Notes under the pieces: model-generated
Database searches by the model: none
Told to the model about the DNA's origin: nothing
The model's input: only the letters and a program-made list of their open reading frames with translations
Program-made: the position numbers and the translations under genes
Source: Medicago truncatula
Lineage: Eukaryota > Streptophyta > Magnoliopsida > Fabales > Fabaceae
DNA length: 64,000 nt
Assembly: GCF_003473485.1 (NCBI RefSeq)
Contig: NC_053045.1
Coordinates: forward strand, 3,560,501-3,624,500
Direction of reading: 5' to 3'
Part shown: in pieces, positions 32,046 through 43,934 of the stretch
Layout: each line of letters opens with the position of its first letter
How positions within the stretch are numbered: the stretch's first letter is position 1

Positions 32046-32601
32046 ACTGCATCAGCACAAATGCAGAAGCCATCTGTTTTGGTTGAACCTCTGTTTTGGC
32101 GCATTTAGCTTGCTTCTAAACATACATACTATGTCGGTGACAATATGTTCTAACAGTAAATTTAACTTATAACATAACAATTATCAACACAACATAATTT
32201 TAAAACATAACATTAATCAAATATAATTAAAAATTATCCAAGATTACATAAAATTAAAAATTATCCAAATGTTACATCACTAAAATTTATCTAAGATGTT
32301 CAAACATAACATAACACAATCAACTCCTAATAACTACACCCGTACCACTGCCACCCCTGCCGCCACCTCTGCCACCTGGCACCCTTGCCACCCTCAGTAG
32401 CTCCCCGACGACGGTAAACTTCCCCATCATGCACCTCTTTCAACGCATCCTCCAAATGTTGTCATTCCTCAGTCCCTTTCGACACTAGACCACCTCTCAT
32501 CAGAACATAGATGTGGTCTCTGATGCGGCTCATCCTTCCGCTAAGCAGTAAGTACCCAAGGTCTTAGCTCGCGCATCAAGGACCTCACGCTCCGGTGGCC
32601 T

Positions 32602-33538
32602 CTACACCAGTACTGGCAAGTAAGGAATAACCATGCGTGGATGGGAATGGCGATAAAACCAATCGATGTATCCATCCACTGCCTCCACACCATGAACTGC
32701 AACATCTCTCAACTGCTCAGGTGTCAGCACATAATCAAGGGCACTCTGAAAGCGATTTGAAATCTCTGACAAATTAACATCAGTAAGTGCACTCTCAACG
32801 AGATATCTCGGTATGGTCTGAACCCTCCCAAACCGACGAAGCACCCGCTCCGGTAGATATCTCACCATGCGGTCTCCGTATTTCAGCCATCCAGAGAAAA
32901 GGCTGACCTGCTCAAACCGACGTGTCGCACGGTTGTCTCCATATGGGCCCATGACAACCCTCGTCAAATCCAGCACATCCAGATGGTTTCTGTAGTTGTC
33001 CACTATGCCTAAACCAGACAGTGGTGAAAAAAGTATCGCGCGTGGATCCCGATTCTCTCCATATCCTGCCCATACATCCTTGCTTCCCATACATGCGAAG
33101 TGCCGAAACACCCAAGCCTACACCAAACACAACCACATGTAAATATACAAACCATAAACACTTACATTTAAAAACATAAAACATAATTTTTATTTTATAC
33201 CTGCAACAAAGTCAGTATCCTGCCACCTGACTGCAGTTCCAACATGCAGCATTGTGTACAGGTAGTACTGGACAAGCTCTTAGGGAATAATATCTTTCTT
33301 ATTTCTTCCTTTTTTCCCATGACGACTAGGAACGTGCAAATCAAAAATTGAGCTCCCTATACAAGTGAGCTAGTGCCGCAACTCCCCATGAATAACCAGC
33401 AACAAGATCAAGGTCTCTAAAGTACCTCAGGTAGACAACATCCACAACCCACTGGCTCTTGTCAGTGAAGATCGTGATCCCCACAAAGTATAACAAATAT
33501 ATGCGGACACACTGGTCCCGCAACCTGTAACAACCCAA
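32602..33538 (-). pseudogene. Plant mobile domain (PMD/MAIN-like) protein from a transposon
   Basis: Minus strand. Exon 1 (33538 to about 33190) reads LRDQCVRIYLLYFVG, TIFTDKSQWVVDVVYL, GYSWGVAALAHLYREL and, in another frame, ILTLLQ before a donor (GCAG/GTATAA). After a short intron the next exon (from about 33118, acceptor GTGTAG) reads AWVFRHFACMG, DPRAILFSPLSGLG, LTRVVMGPYGDNRATRRF, VSLFSGWLKYGDRMVRYLPE and DYVLTPEQLRD, the standard C-terminal half of PMD proteins, ending at 32602. The frame change in exon 1 and missing N-terminal half indicate decay. PMD proteins occur in MULE- and gypsy-type plant elements and in the host MAIN/MAIL family; the flanking palindromes favour transposon origin. 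A Gly-rich tail may have followed (32330-32400). Confidence 0.75.
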
Positions 33539-33540
33539 TA

Positions 33541-35275
33541 TTTTATATATGTTCTTTTTAATAATTCTATTTATTTTAATATTTTTATATATAATGCTTT
33601 AAATTATTTTAAGATGTTTCTTGTGCATTAGTTATTAAATGGTTTATTTAAGTGACCTTTTATGATAGGAGCGTGAAATATTTTATGCTTTTGCGCTATA
33701 TATCATTTTAACCTCCTTGATTTAGGAAGAGGAAAGAATAAGTAATGAGACATTTGGAAGGATATAATTTCAAATATACAAAACACAGAGCTATAATAAC
33801 ATATTTTGGAGTAATAGTGTTAGTGGTTACACTTATAAAATTAGTTGTAATAAAACAAAATTCCAAAACCTAAAAGCTAAAATCAATTTCAATTTCAATA
33901 TAGTAATCAAAATTGAGCCAAAATTGGGAGTTTATAGAAAAGAAGGAAAAAAAGAGATGACCTAACATAGAGATGTTGGTGTTGTGGTGATGTGCTGGTT
34001 CTGTTATGCAGTTGGTGGACGCCGTTGTCGTTGGTGGTGGGCTGGTGGTCGGTGGGTGGTGGTGCATAGTTTGTGGAATTGTGGCTTTGGGGTTTCAGTT
34101 TGTGTTGTGCGTGTGTGTAGTGAGATAGAAGATGGAAGAAAAATAGATGGAAAGGAAAGGAAAGCTTTGTAGTGGATTGTTATGTATCAAAACAAAAAAA
34201 AAATTAAAAAAGGTAATGTTAACCGTTGTCGGGTTAAGAAATCAAATGTAGTAAGTATTGTATTGAAACTTGTGTTGTCAACTCTTCAAAAACATAAAAA
34301 GTGTTATTTTCATTTTAAAATTAGGTTTGAGCTGGTGTGACGCTTGTCACACCAGACCTAACCCAAGTCTGTCTTTGCCCCGAAACAAACTTAACCTCAA
34401 AGTTACAATTCGAAACTAAAATACATCTAATATTGTTAACAATGACACTGAACTCTTACGCACCTTCATTGCTAGCACAAACACATCTATGAATACTTGT
34501 GAGTCATTTAGAAATGTCACACTTAGAAATTTGAAGTTCAATAGTTGTTATTGTTAACAAAATGAACGATTGAATGCAATACAACTAAGTGATAAGAAAA
34601 TGTACAACCTAATCACTTAGATCTGAAAAAGTTAAGAATATCAAAAAAAAAAAATCCAAATGAATACAACATTTTCAAATCTAATTTCCTCCCTCGCTTG
34701 AATGATGAAGATTTGAGCTAATTATGTGGGGGTTTCATGTTATTAGAGTTTATGGTTAGATTGATTAACAAAGAGAAAATAATGATTTTTCATGAAATTT
34801 TAGGTTTTCCATAAAGTTACAATTTTTTTTTATGAATTTCCTCATGTCAAATTTCACTATCAAATCGTTATAAATTTTACAAGACAAATTTGTTCTTTTA
34901 TATGTGGCAGATGGCATGGACGCACATATCAATATTTAGCGACGTACATGTATCTAATATTTAAACCAGATGGTATATGAATCATTTGATAAAAGAGAAC
35001 CAATTTGAGTGATGATCAACTAACTAACTATTTTGAAAAATTAAAGGATGAAATTGACCGATAATCACAAATTGAAGGACAAAATAGTCTATTTCACTCT
35101 CTTTTTTTTCTAAAAAAAAAGACTTAAAATATAGGTTGCTTATAGAAAACGGTGGTTGTAATTCGTCGTTTAGCTATATATATAGAATCGAATACCCTTG
35201 AAAATAATTTAGTGAGGGTAAGGTCTTTTTGTTCGCGTGCTACTTTTTTTCTTCGTCGTTTTCGTATTCAGACCC
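33541..35275. other. Unassigned region with one strong hairpin
   Basis: TGTAACAACCC at 33531 resembles an LTR start, but no partner end was found. A GT-rich block (33980-34110) lies antisense to a short Pro/Thr/His-rich frame. At 34321-34361 an inverted repeat TTAGGT...CTGGTGTGAC-GCTT-GTCACACCAG...ACCTAA forms a perfect 10-bp inner stem. The last 300 bp are presumably the TMA7 promoter. Confidence 0.4.
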
Positions 35276-35284
35276 AAACCCTAA
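35276..35284 (+). promoter_or_regulatory. Telo-box in the TMA7 5' leader
   Basis: AAACCCTAA lies 17 bp before the TMA7 start codon. Telo-boxes are enriched in leaders and promoters of plant ribosomal and translation genes, so it fits the gene's role. Confidence 0.6.
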
Positions 35285-35300
35285 CTCTTCAACCAAAACC

Positions 35301-36934
35301 ATGTCGACCAAGCAAGGTAACCTTCAATCTTCCATAACTCTTGATTCATGTGATTCTAATAATCATCAATTTCTTTAATTTTTTTTTTAGATTTTAATTA
35401 ATTTTCGATTTTTAAATTGAAGAACCCTAAAATATAGATCTGTTCATGATTGTTATAGATTTAATTTTGTTGATTTATTTGATTGATTTTTTTGGTTTGC
35501 TTTTTGTGATTTTAGGTGGAAAAGCTAAGCCTTTGAAGAAGCCAAAGTCTGATAAGAAGGATTACGATGAGGTATTGTAATTTTGTTAATTTTATTTTGG
35601 ATATTATGTTGGTTTTTTATTTCTTTGTACTGTATATTTGAATTGTGTTTGTGAGTCAATTGAAATTTTCAAATTTGGTGCAGTTTTGTTTGAGCTTGGT
35701 TGTTTTTGTTATAGAACTCTAATTCCTTTCAAATTAATAAATTTTTTATTTTGGGTTTTATTAAATTTAATATCCATGTTGTCATAGATTGGATTCAATG
35801 ATTTCATAATAATTAAAAACAAAAGAGGATGCAATTCAATGATAATTGTAACATCATTTCACTTTTTGCTGATTTGCTGATTTTTCATATGGGTTTTCTT
35901 TAAAGCTTCATTGTTCATTTGTTTCAATGTTTCTCTGTTGTATTCTGTTGAAACAAACAGAATTTGGCAACTACTTTGTAGGATTAGGATACTTTTTTAT
36001 ATTAGTGACCCCAAATTTAATAGGTCCGTCTGATTAGAAAGGATAAGGGGAGTATTTGGGGATATTAATGACAGACAATACCATATTCAGGTTTGCATAA
36101 CAGAATTAGGAAGGAAAGAATGAAATATACATAGGAGTTGAGTTCAGAGCTTATGTAGAGTTGATTATGATCTAGAGTAGATTCTAGAGGGAGGTGTAAT
36201 TTTTGAAAGTCATGACTCATGAGGGCATGCATTTAGTTTCTGTTTTGCAAACCATTCTTCTAGCTTTTGATTACTGAATTCAGTGTGAATATCGATGAAG
36301 TATGTTCTTCAATCCTTTAATGCTTCTTTTTCTTAAACCATACCTCGAATGGGAGTTGCTGCAGGGTATTGAGGTCTAGAGAGGATCTGGAAAATTGTGT
36401 TAAGAATGGTTTTTCAATATAAATATGTGCCCACCTATCAGATGGGCCTATTGGAGTGGGGAGAGGTAGACGGTCATTTATGGGTAGGAAGATTGAAGGG
36501 ACCATTGTAGAACCTATTCTATCATGTCTGTTCTCTTTGTTAGTAATAATTTATTGAGATTTCTGCCGTTAATTGTTGTGAAATTTCTTTTCTATTTTTA
36601 GTAGTATTTTATTTAGATTTCTGCTGTTAATTGTTGTGAAATTTCTGTTCTCTTAGTTGCATTTTACTTGAGGATCTTGTAATGACCTTGTGATATAATT
36701 GTATCTGTATTTTGTAGGTTGACATGGCTAACATCCAGAAGAAAAAGGATGAGGAGAAGGTGAGTTTTATAGCGCTTTTTATCTACTACATTCAATTTTT
36801 CTGTTACAAAAATGTTCCTATTTTTACCTAATTCTGTTTCGTCGATTGAACAGGCGCTAAAGGAGCTGAAGGCTAAGGCCTCACAGAAGGGATCTTTTGG
36901 AGGATCTGGACTCAAGAAAAGTGGAAAGAAATAG
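35301..36934 (+). CDS. TMA7: Translation machinery-associated protein 7 (TMA7)
   Basis: Four exons, 35301-35316, 35516-35571, 36718-36759 and 36854-36934, with consensus GT-AG borders give 64 residues, the usual family length. The pieces read MSTKQG, GKAKPLKKPKSDKKDYDE, VDMANIQKKKDEEK and ALKELKAKASQKGSFGGSG plus LKKSGKK. The protein is very basic with a predicted central helix; yeast Tma7 associates with ribosomes. The first exon has only 16 bases and splits a Gly codon. Intron 2 (35572-36717) is 1146 bp. A telo-box lies in the leader. Every residue expected of the family is present, so it should be functional. Confidence 0.95.
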
Positions 36935-39480
36935 AAGGGCTCTCTGTCATGATTTCATACTTTCATTATTGAGCTCTGTAATTACAATTATGACCATGAG
37001 AACATCTCTTATTGTGTGGCCTTTTAATTGCTGATGTTAGTACTGAACCAAAGCTTATCGTGATGATGTAAAAGCAATAAGTACTTGTTTGTAGCTTCTT
37101 TGTGTCTCCCTTTGGGCTTAATACATCTGTTTAGTGTTGTGGCTTTGGCATAGACTTCTCTTGGTAATAATGCCTTGCAATGCAAAATTTCAATTATCAA
37201 ATTCTATTATGTTCTCACCTTATGGTAACAGCTTACCCTGTGGAAGATGAGATTCTTGAGTTGAGTCATTGCCAATTTTTGGCATTAGCTTTTGAATTAG
37301 TGAATTTTGACAAAAATTACCGTGACACTGATTTTGTTGAAGCTCTTAAGTGTAGTTTTTACAAAATTTCAGTGGCTCGTTGTGATTATGTCAAACTCAC
37401 GGCGAATGTAGTTCTTACAGAATTTCAGTGGCTCGTTGTGATTATGTCAAACTCATGGCGAATACAAACAAATATTGAGTGTGCTTCCTTGGCCTACAAG
37501 AGTTGCTAAAATTTAGCTGTTTTTTTAATTACTCTCATGTTCTTCCTCTAACCATGACAAATATTTGCCAATTTTCAAGAGTTACTGCGGTTTCATTAAT
37601 AAATGGATACACTAAAATCTACACATACTCATGTTGCTTAAAATGGATACGCTTATGTGTATACCCATTTCTTGTATGTATATGCTAAAAATCTCCACAT
37701 TTCTTGGTCTTAAAAAGGTGTATGGTATTGGTTTTCTGCTATTATAAAATAATCGAGTACTCCTAACTTTTGTCTGAAATTGCATCATGCTCAATTCGAA
37801 TTTCTAAAGAAAAGAAAGAATTCGTTTAAGTATGATCATGGTTTATTCACTGAAATAAGAGAATTGAACTGAACCAAATTGGACACAATTTTTACTAAAC
37901 CTCTAACGAAGTGAAGTAAACTTTTATATTTTTGTTTGGTTAACCATTTTGAAACTACCATCGTAGCTAACTGTTCTCATAAGGTGAGACAGATACCATT
38001 AACAAACTGTGAAACTGGATCTCTCACTATCCATCATTAGTGTCAAAGTTTATTGTCCGTTGGTATTGAGGGAGGATCCGAAACATAGGGCATGGCCACA
38101 ACAAACTGGCAAGATGGATTGGAGGTGGATCCACAACAAGTCAACAACGACCATCGCTAGCAAAGGGGAAGTTATCGTGATGGCCAAGTTGGAATCCTCT
38201 CCATTTTTCGAAAGAAATGAAATGATTCATTTGGAGATATAATTTTTCGAAAGTAATGAAATGATTCATTTGGAGATATATAGACATAAAACGTGAAAAA
38301 TGGATGCCGCCATCTTTAATTAATTTTTTTTCAAATTCGTGTGTATTTCTCTTTAACCAAAGACATTTCCATTTATTTTAAAAAAATAGAGAAGATCCTT
38401 TCTCCTTTGATAGTCGGGTGAAGATCCTTTGATAGTCGTGAGATATATAGACACAAGTGCAAAAGTGTGACATTAAAATATGTCCAAATCTTTTTTATAC
38501 ACCTCAAAACATTTAAAAACTATAATAATGACATAAAGCGATGTTGACTCTCTCAAAATCAGCCCATAGACAAGAGAGGAGTCCTCATCTTGAAGATCCT
38601 CAGAAGGCAAGCATGTTGGTGAATCCTACGATAAATCAAAAATGTTCCCAGTGATCTGTGGTAGTGCCCTGTTGAGGATATTGTCCGAGGATCCTTGTGT
38701 GACTTAGATTTATGTTGTGACAGAAAGCTTGTCTCTAAGAGGACCTTGTGTAGATCATAACAACTTGGATTTGGTCCTCATTCTCCGATATAAAAGAAAG
38801 AGTGTAATGAAGCAGGTGTAAACATTGTTCTGCATGCTCTTTCTTATACCTATACACTGACTTAAGCATCAAAGATTGTAGCTTGTCCCTAAGAAGGACC
38901 TTGGGTAGATAATGAGGAGGCTTTTGGTCCCTTTATTCTATGATAAGATACGAATACGAAGACAGTGTAAGAAATCAGGTGTAACTATTGTTCTGTAAAC
39001 CTACACTTCTCATACCCATACTCAAAGTGCCTTTTTAAGTCCTCTCGCCACTGCAATCTACCCCATCCAACCAAAGGAGCTAAAGCACCAAGATGAAATT
39101 CAACGATTAACACCAATCTTTAGCCCAATTAGAAAACCTAGTCTTATCATGTTTCATTTCAAAGTTTTTTCATCTCCAAGCTATTTATTTCATCTCTTCT
39201 GAAGTCTTGAATGCAGGGTCAAGTAATTAACCAGGAACTAATTTAATCAATTAACCAACAGAGATTGATATAATTCCACACTGCCCTTTGTGGCAGAGGA
39301 TTAAATCTCCCTTCAAAGCTGAAGGTCCATCTCTCGGTAAATTCAGTATTAAAACCATAAATATAGGTCCAGCAAACGGATGGAATTATTGCGAAAAATC
39401 GACCAAGTGAGGAAAATATACTTTGGTATACTACCCCAACCAAAATATCAGTAATACATCAACAAATTGTCATTTTTCTG
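36935..39480. other. Intergenic DNA with small direct repeats
   Basis: TMA7 3' UTR at the start. Tandem pairs: about 56 bp at 37352-37462 (TTTCAGTGGCTCGTTGTGAT twice), about 39 bp at 38205-38283 (ATGAAATGATTCATTTGGAG twice), and two diverged 150-bp copies at 38725-38880 and 38880-39020 sharing GCTTGTCYCTAAGA, GGACCTTG, CAGGTGTAA and ATTGTTCTG, possibly an old LTR fragment. No gene seen. Confidence 0.5.
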
Positions 39481-39657
39481 GGGTAAATTAAACTCATGGT
39501 ATACAATGCAACTTGGTGTAGAAAAATTGAAGAAAGCTCAAACTTTACTTCTGATTCATACAATGCTCTTACATTACATTACAATAAGTTCAGGAAACAG
39601 ACTACCCTAGTGACATATCAAGATAACTGCAAAATTCAAGACAAGTCATTTACTAAA

Positions 39658-41117
39658 CTATTGCTCTGGTTTCTCTGGATCCTCCTTATCAGGATCTTCT
39701 TCCTCTCCCTCTCTTTTTTCTTCCTCTTCTTCATCCTCTTCTGGAGGATCTGCAGGCATTGGAGGTGGCAAAGGTGTCTTCATCGGACTAAATTGAGGGA
39801 ATATATCTGGTCTTCGTCCTGGCTTAGGCTTTTCCCACTCCTGTCATTATATATATTGAAAAATCTATCAGCTAGAGTATTTGAACCGCAACGAGTTGAA
39901 AAGATAAAGAATTCAAAGTCTCATAAAACAAAACATCACCCAAACCCTGTTTGATTAGTACAATGAGAGCCACTAGATTGTGGACAAAAGTCTAGAAAGG
40001 GTAGTGCTGCTAATTCTACAGACAGACTGTCGGGCCAAAATCAATCATCAAAAGGGTAGAGGAAGGGATTCATCTTTCTCTTTGAATTTGCACAAGGAAA
40101 TACTATAAACTACTATCAAAATAGCCTTAACTCACCAAAACACAAAATCTCAACTACACAAACCAGACACCCTCACGGGGCTTGGAGTAGCTGAAACCAA
40201 GGGTATGTTTGGGAGGGGAATAGATAGGCTTATGGCTGGTTTCTTTGTTGTGGTTTATAAAATGAGAAGAGTTTTTGGAAGTTTTAAAAAAACCCAAATT
40301 CTCTTTTACTTGTTTTTTGAAGTTATCCCAAATGGATGATGTCTTAACTTGCAAACAAGCTGAGCTGTCTAATCTATATTCTATCCTCTATTTCCCTTTC
40401 CCATCCTGCCTAAACCTAAAGCAGTAGTATTGCTAACTATCCTATCAAACACTAAATTCTCTTCTATACACATCAAACCAGAATCACTCGACATACTTTC
40501 TTGCTGTGAAAACATGTAATTTATCATACGCTTCAATCATGCATAAAGGAAACAAAATCACTCATCAAAGAAGAGATTTACTAAACTGACCAAAACACAA
40601 AAACTATTTATTTATTTTTAAATATAACTTTCACATATCTTAATTCCTAACTACAAACACAAAAACTCATCACAACATTTCTTCTAAAATATAACAAAGT
40701 TCATCATCATCATCATCATCTAAGGCGGCTTAAGTTTGATTCTAAATGTCAATTAAAAGGTTCACACATCAAATCAATTAAACAATAATTACAAATTAAC
40801 AATTCAAAACTTCACAAACCCCATCACATCCCTATTCACATAAAAATCACCAAACACTAGAATTGAATTGAAATTGAAATTGAAAAGCTTACGATTGGGA
40901 AATCGAGAGGAGAACGACGAGTCAACTTCTCTTCATCGGGAGCCATACGAACGACGTGCTTCGAAGAACGACGAAGTGGAGGAAAAGAGACAGTAAAGGG
41001 TAATCGACAGTTACAAGAAAAGGAATTGGAAGAAGAAGAAGAAGAAGAAGGAAGATTATTAGGTTTAAGAGAAGAAGAAAGAGGAGTGAGAGTTGGGTTT
41101 AAGGTGAAGAAAGCCAT
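39658..41117 (-). CDS. Plastid-targeted small protein with acidic tail, function unknown
   Basis: Two exons on the minus strand, 41117-40893 (75 codons) and 39840-39658 (60 codons plus stop), joined by a phase-0 GT-AG intron, give 135 residues. The first 55 are a typical chloroplast transit peptide: MAFFTLNPTLTPLSSSLK, a Ser run, then basic residues. Next comes a conserved-looking core spanning the splice, RMAPDEEKLTRRSPLDFP then IEWEKPKPGRRPDIFPQFS and PMKTPLPPPMPADPPEEDE, and the tail is Glu/Asp-rich. I recall homologues across flowering plants annotated only as uncharacterised chloroplast proteins. Splice sites are clean and the gene looks intact. Confidence 0.85.
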
Positions 41118-41217
41118 GGCGGTTTTGCTCTTTCTCCCAGCGGCGTAGGCACACCTAATCCTATCCCTACCTTTCGTTCCCTTTTCTTATGATGTACTTC
41201 GGAAGGAATCAAGGTAT

Positions 41218-42425
41218 TGAATTGAGATTTTAAAAGACTATTTTAATAGAAAAAATCTTGAAGATTTTAAAAGACTTTGTTGGATTGTATTGATTTTGTG
41301 GAATTTTAAAAGATTTTTTTTGAAAGACTTTTTACAATCAAGATTGTTTGCAAGATTTTAATGGATTCATGGTATAGATTTTAAAGGATTTTAATGAATT
41401 TTAAAAGGGTCGATAAATTTAAAGATACAGTACAGATCAAAAAATCTCAAAAACAAAAGCACAGTTATAAATCAACCGAAAAAAAACATTGAATCAATGA
41501 GTGTAATATTTCTTCAAAAAAAAAACTACTCCCTCCAGTCTCAAATGTAAGCAACTTTTCACTTTTGAGGTTCATTCAATAAATAATGTATGTGGTCTAT
41601 ATTATGGACCACATTCATAATTTATTGAATGAACCTAAAAAGTGAAAAGTTGCTTACATTTGAGACCGGAGGGAGTATTAGATAATATACTACTAGCAGG
41701 TTGATTGATCTTAAAAATCCTGAACATATGATATCAAAATAAATAGACCTAAAAATAAGTTATGTTAGTTTATTGATTATAATAATTTGATTGAAAAATG
41801 CATGTTACATGTAGAAAAATGCAAGTAGAAAAATTATTATAATAGCAATGAACGTAAAGTTGTGATTTTTATAATAATTTGATATATAGGTAGATGGTAA
41901 ATTAACCACAAGATTATACAGTACATTCTTTTTTTTAATGAACGTAAAAGTTATGTTAAGAAAAGTGTAAGTTAGAGGCATGATGATTTCGACAATAAGT
42001 TTGCCAAACAAAATATATAACCTGCCATTGTTACAGTAGAACAGAAGAGAATTTGGAAGAAAAAAAAAAAGAATTTGGAAGAGTATTACAAAATCTCAAG
42101 GCTATGAGATAGAAAAGTCTCAAGGCTAGGTGTGAGATTGTTAGTAGGTACATTTTACACTAAACAATCTCACAAAATCTATTACTCACAACAATCCATT
42201 AAAATCCGTAGAGTTTTGAATACCAGCACACAATTTTTAAGTTATGCAAAATCTCAATTGAATACCACTGAATTTCATTGGACTCATTAAAAAATCTTGA
42301 AAATCCTAATTGAATACCACAAGATTGTTTTACATTCCTTAAAATTCTTGATTGAATACCACTTTTATAAAACAAAAAAGTCTTTTAAAATCCTTTAAAA
42401 TCTCAATCCAATAAACCCCCCTAAA
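41218..42425. mobile_element. AT-rich inverted-repeat element, about 1.2 kb
   Basis: Left end ATTGAATTGAGATTTTAAAA and right end TTTAAAATCTCAATCCAATA are inverted over about 40 bp. The words GATTTTAAAAG and TTGAATACCAC recur in opposite orientations in the two halves. No coding sequence. A Stowaway MITE is nested at 41528. Target duplication not resolved. Confidence 0.4.
41528..41675. mobile_element. Stowaway MITE, 148 bp
   Basis: Ends CTCCCTCCAGTCTCAAATGT and its near-exact complement, TA on both sides (41526-41527, 41676-41677). The whole element folds into one hairpin with few mismatches, suggesting recent origin. Confidence 0.92.
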
Positions 42426-42439
42426 TGGAGTATTAGATA

Positions 42440-42707
42440 CTATCTCTTTTTTAATTATCACATTTTGACATTTTACACAAACCAAGACAATCAACAATTA
42501 ATACTACTTTTGATGCAATAAACTATACTTTTACTATAATAACCTTATTAATTTAATATTTCATTTCATATATTTCTCTCTCCGTAATAAATAACTAAGG
42601 ATAATATTGGTAAAACAACATTTAATGTTGCATTGAACTTTGAAAGTGACAGTTAAATAGGAACAAAATTTTTCTCCAAAAGTGACACTTAAAAAGGAAC
42701 GGAGGGA
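42440..42707. mobile_element. Eroded Stowaway-like MITE
   Basis: The right end reads GAACGGAGGGAG followed by TA; the left end (near 42440) only partly matches its complement. Low confidence in the left limit. Confidence 0.35.
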
Positions 42708-42845
42708 GTATTAAATTAAATTGTTAAAATATTTTTGACAATTTTTTTTTTGGACCTTTTTAGTTGAATTTAACGGCCCAATAACAAAATAAAACCATAA
42801 AATCGATCTAAAAAAAAACTAGATCTTAGTGAATTGCATTTGAAT

Positions 42846-43240
42846 GTGGTATATTGAATCATGATTCTAGACTTTTTTTTTTTAATCTTTTTTTAAAAAA
42901 AAAAAATTATGGTGAAAAAGTCTTGTGGTATTCAATCAAAACTCTTTTCAATTTAAAAAAAATATTGTGTTATTCAATCAAGATTTTTTGTCGTTTAAAA
43001 AAAATCTTGTGATATTCAATCAAGACTCTTAATCATTTAAAAAAAATCTAATGGTATTCAAAATCATTCAAATTTCGAAGGATTGTTTAATAAATCAGAT
43101 TTTGATGAATTTTGTGGGATTTTGTAGTGAAATTTTAACATGAAAAAGTTTTTCATGAAAACATAAGATTTCTTAGAATTGTTTTTTTCTTTTAAGATTT
43201 TACTATCTCTCCCTTCTCTCTTACTCTTTCTTTTCCTCTC

Positions 43241-43271
<31 letters not shown>

Positions 43272-43592
43272 CTTCCTTCTCTCTCTCTAGCTCTCCCGTA
43301 AAAAATAAAGTAAAATAAATAAAAGAGTCTTTATTGAGATTATGTGAAAGAGAGTGTGTTTTATGATATATTTTTTAATTATTTCTTAAAATTCATAAAA
43401 TATGTTGAAATCTCTTGAAATCCATAAAATTATTTCAAATCATTTAAAATCTTATGAATTAAATCCATTGAAATCCTTAATAGTCATTTAAAATCATCAA
43501 AGTCATCAAAATCCAGCAAAGTCTTTTAAAATCCTCAAGACTTTTTTAAACAAAAATTGTCTTTTAAAATCCTAATTCAATACACCATCCTA
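42846..43592. mobile_element. Second AT-rich inverted-repeat element
   Basis: Left GTGGTATATTGAATCATGAT and right ATCCTAATTCAATACACCAT are roughly inverted. GTATTCAATCAAGACTCTT-like words repeat three times at 42930-43070. A (CT)n tract of about 13 units lies at 43245-43271. Similar in style to 41218-42425. Ends uncertain. Confidence 0.35.
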
Positions 43593-43764
43593 AGTCGGAT
43601 TAGGAATTCCTCAAACAAAAAAAAAGTCGGATTAGAAATTAGTTTTTCAAAACTAAAATAGTAAATCAAACCAAATAACATAAGTAGATTTTAATAATTT
43701 TTTATTTTTTATTAGTATAATATATTGCAAGTACTTGGATGAGATAAAAAGACTCTCTTGAAGT

Positions 43765-43850
43765 CCTCGTGAGCTTAGCTCAGTTGGTTGTTGGGACAAT
43801 ACATAAAATATGTAAGGTTCGAGTTCAAACCCCGGCCACTACAAAAAAAA
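43765..43850 (+). mobile_element. tRNA-derived SINE with 14-bp TSD
   Basis: A box TAGCTCAGTTGG (about 43776-43787) and B box GGTTCGAGTTC (43816-43826), then a short A tail. GACTCTCTTGAAGT flanks it exactly at 43751-43764 and 43851-43864, the target duplication of L1-type retroposition. No full cloverleaf, so not a tRNA gene. Confidence 0.85.
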
Positions 43851-43934
43851 GACTCTCTTGAAGTTTAACTAAAGTTAGCTCTGATAATGCAACATGGTTA
43901 AATATTTTGGTAAAACCAGTGATGTTGTTCCTGA

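Noticed and set aside
33531-34361. Another TGTAACA-type solo LTR
   Set aside because: Only a possible start is visible; no matching terminus or target duplication.
43765-43850. tRNA gene
   Set aside because: Has A and B boxes but no acceptor stem or anticodon arm, and is bounded by an exact 14-bp duplication, so a SINE.
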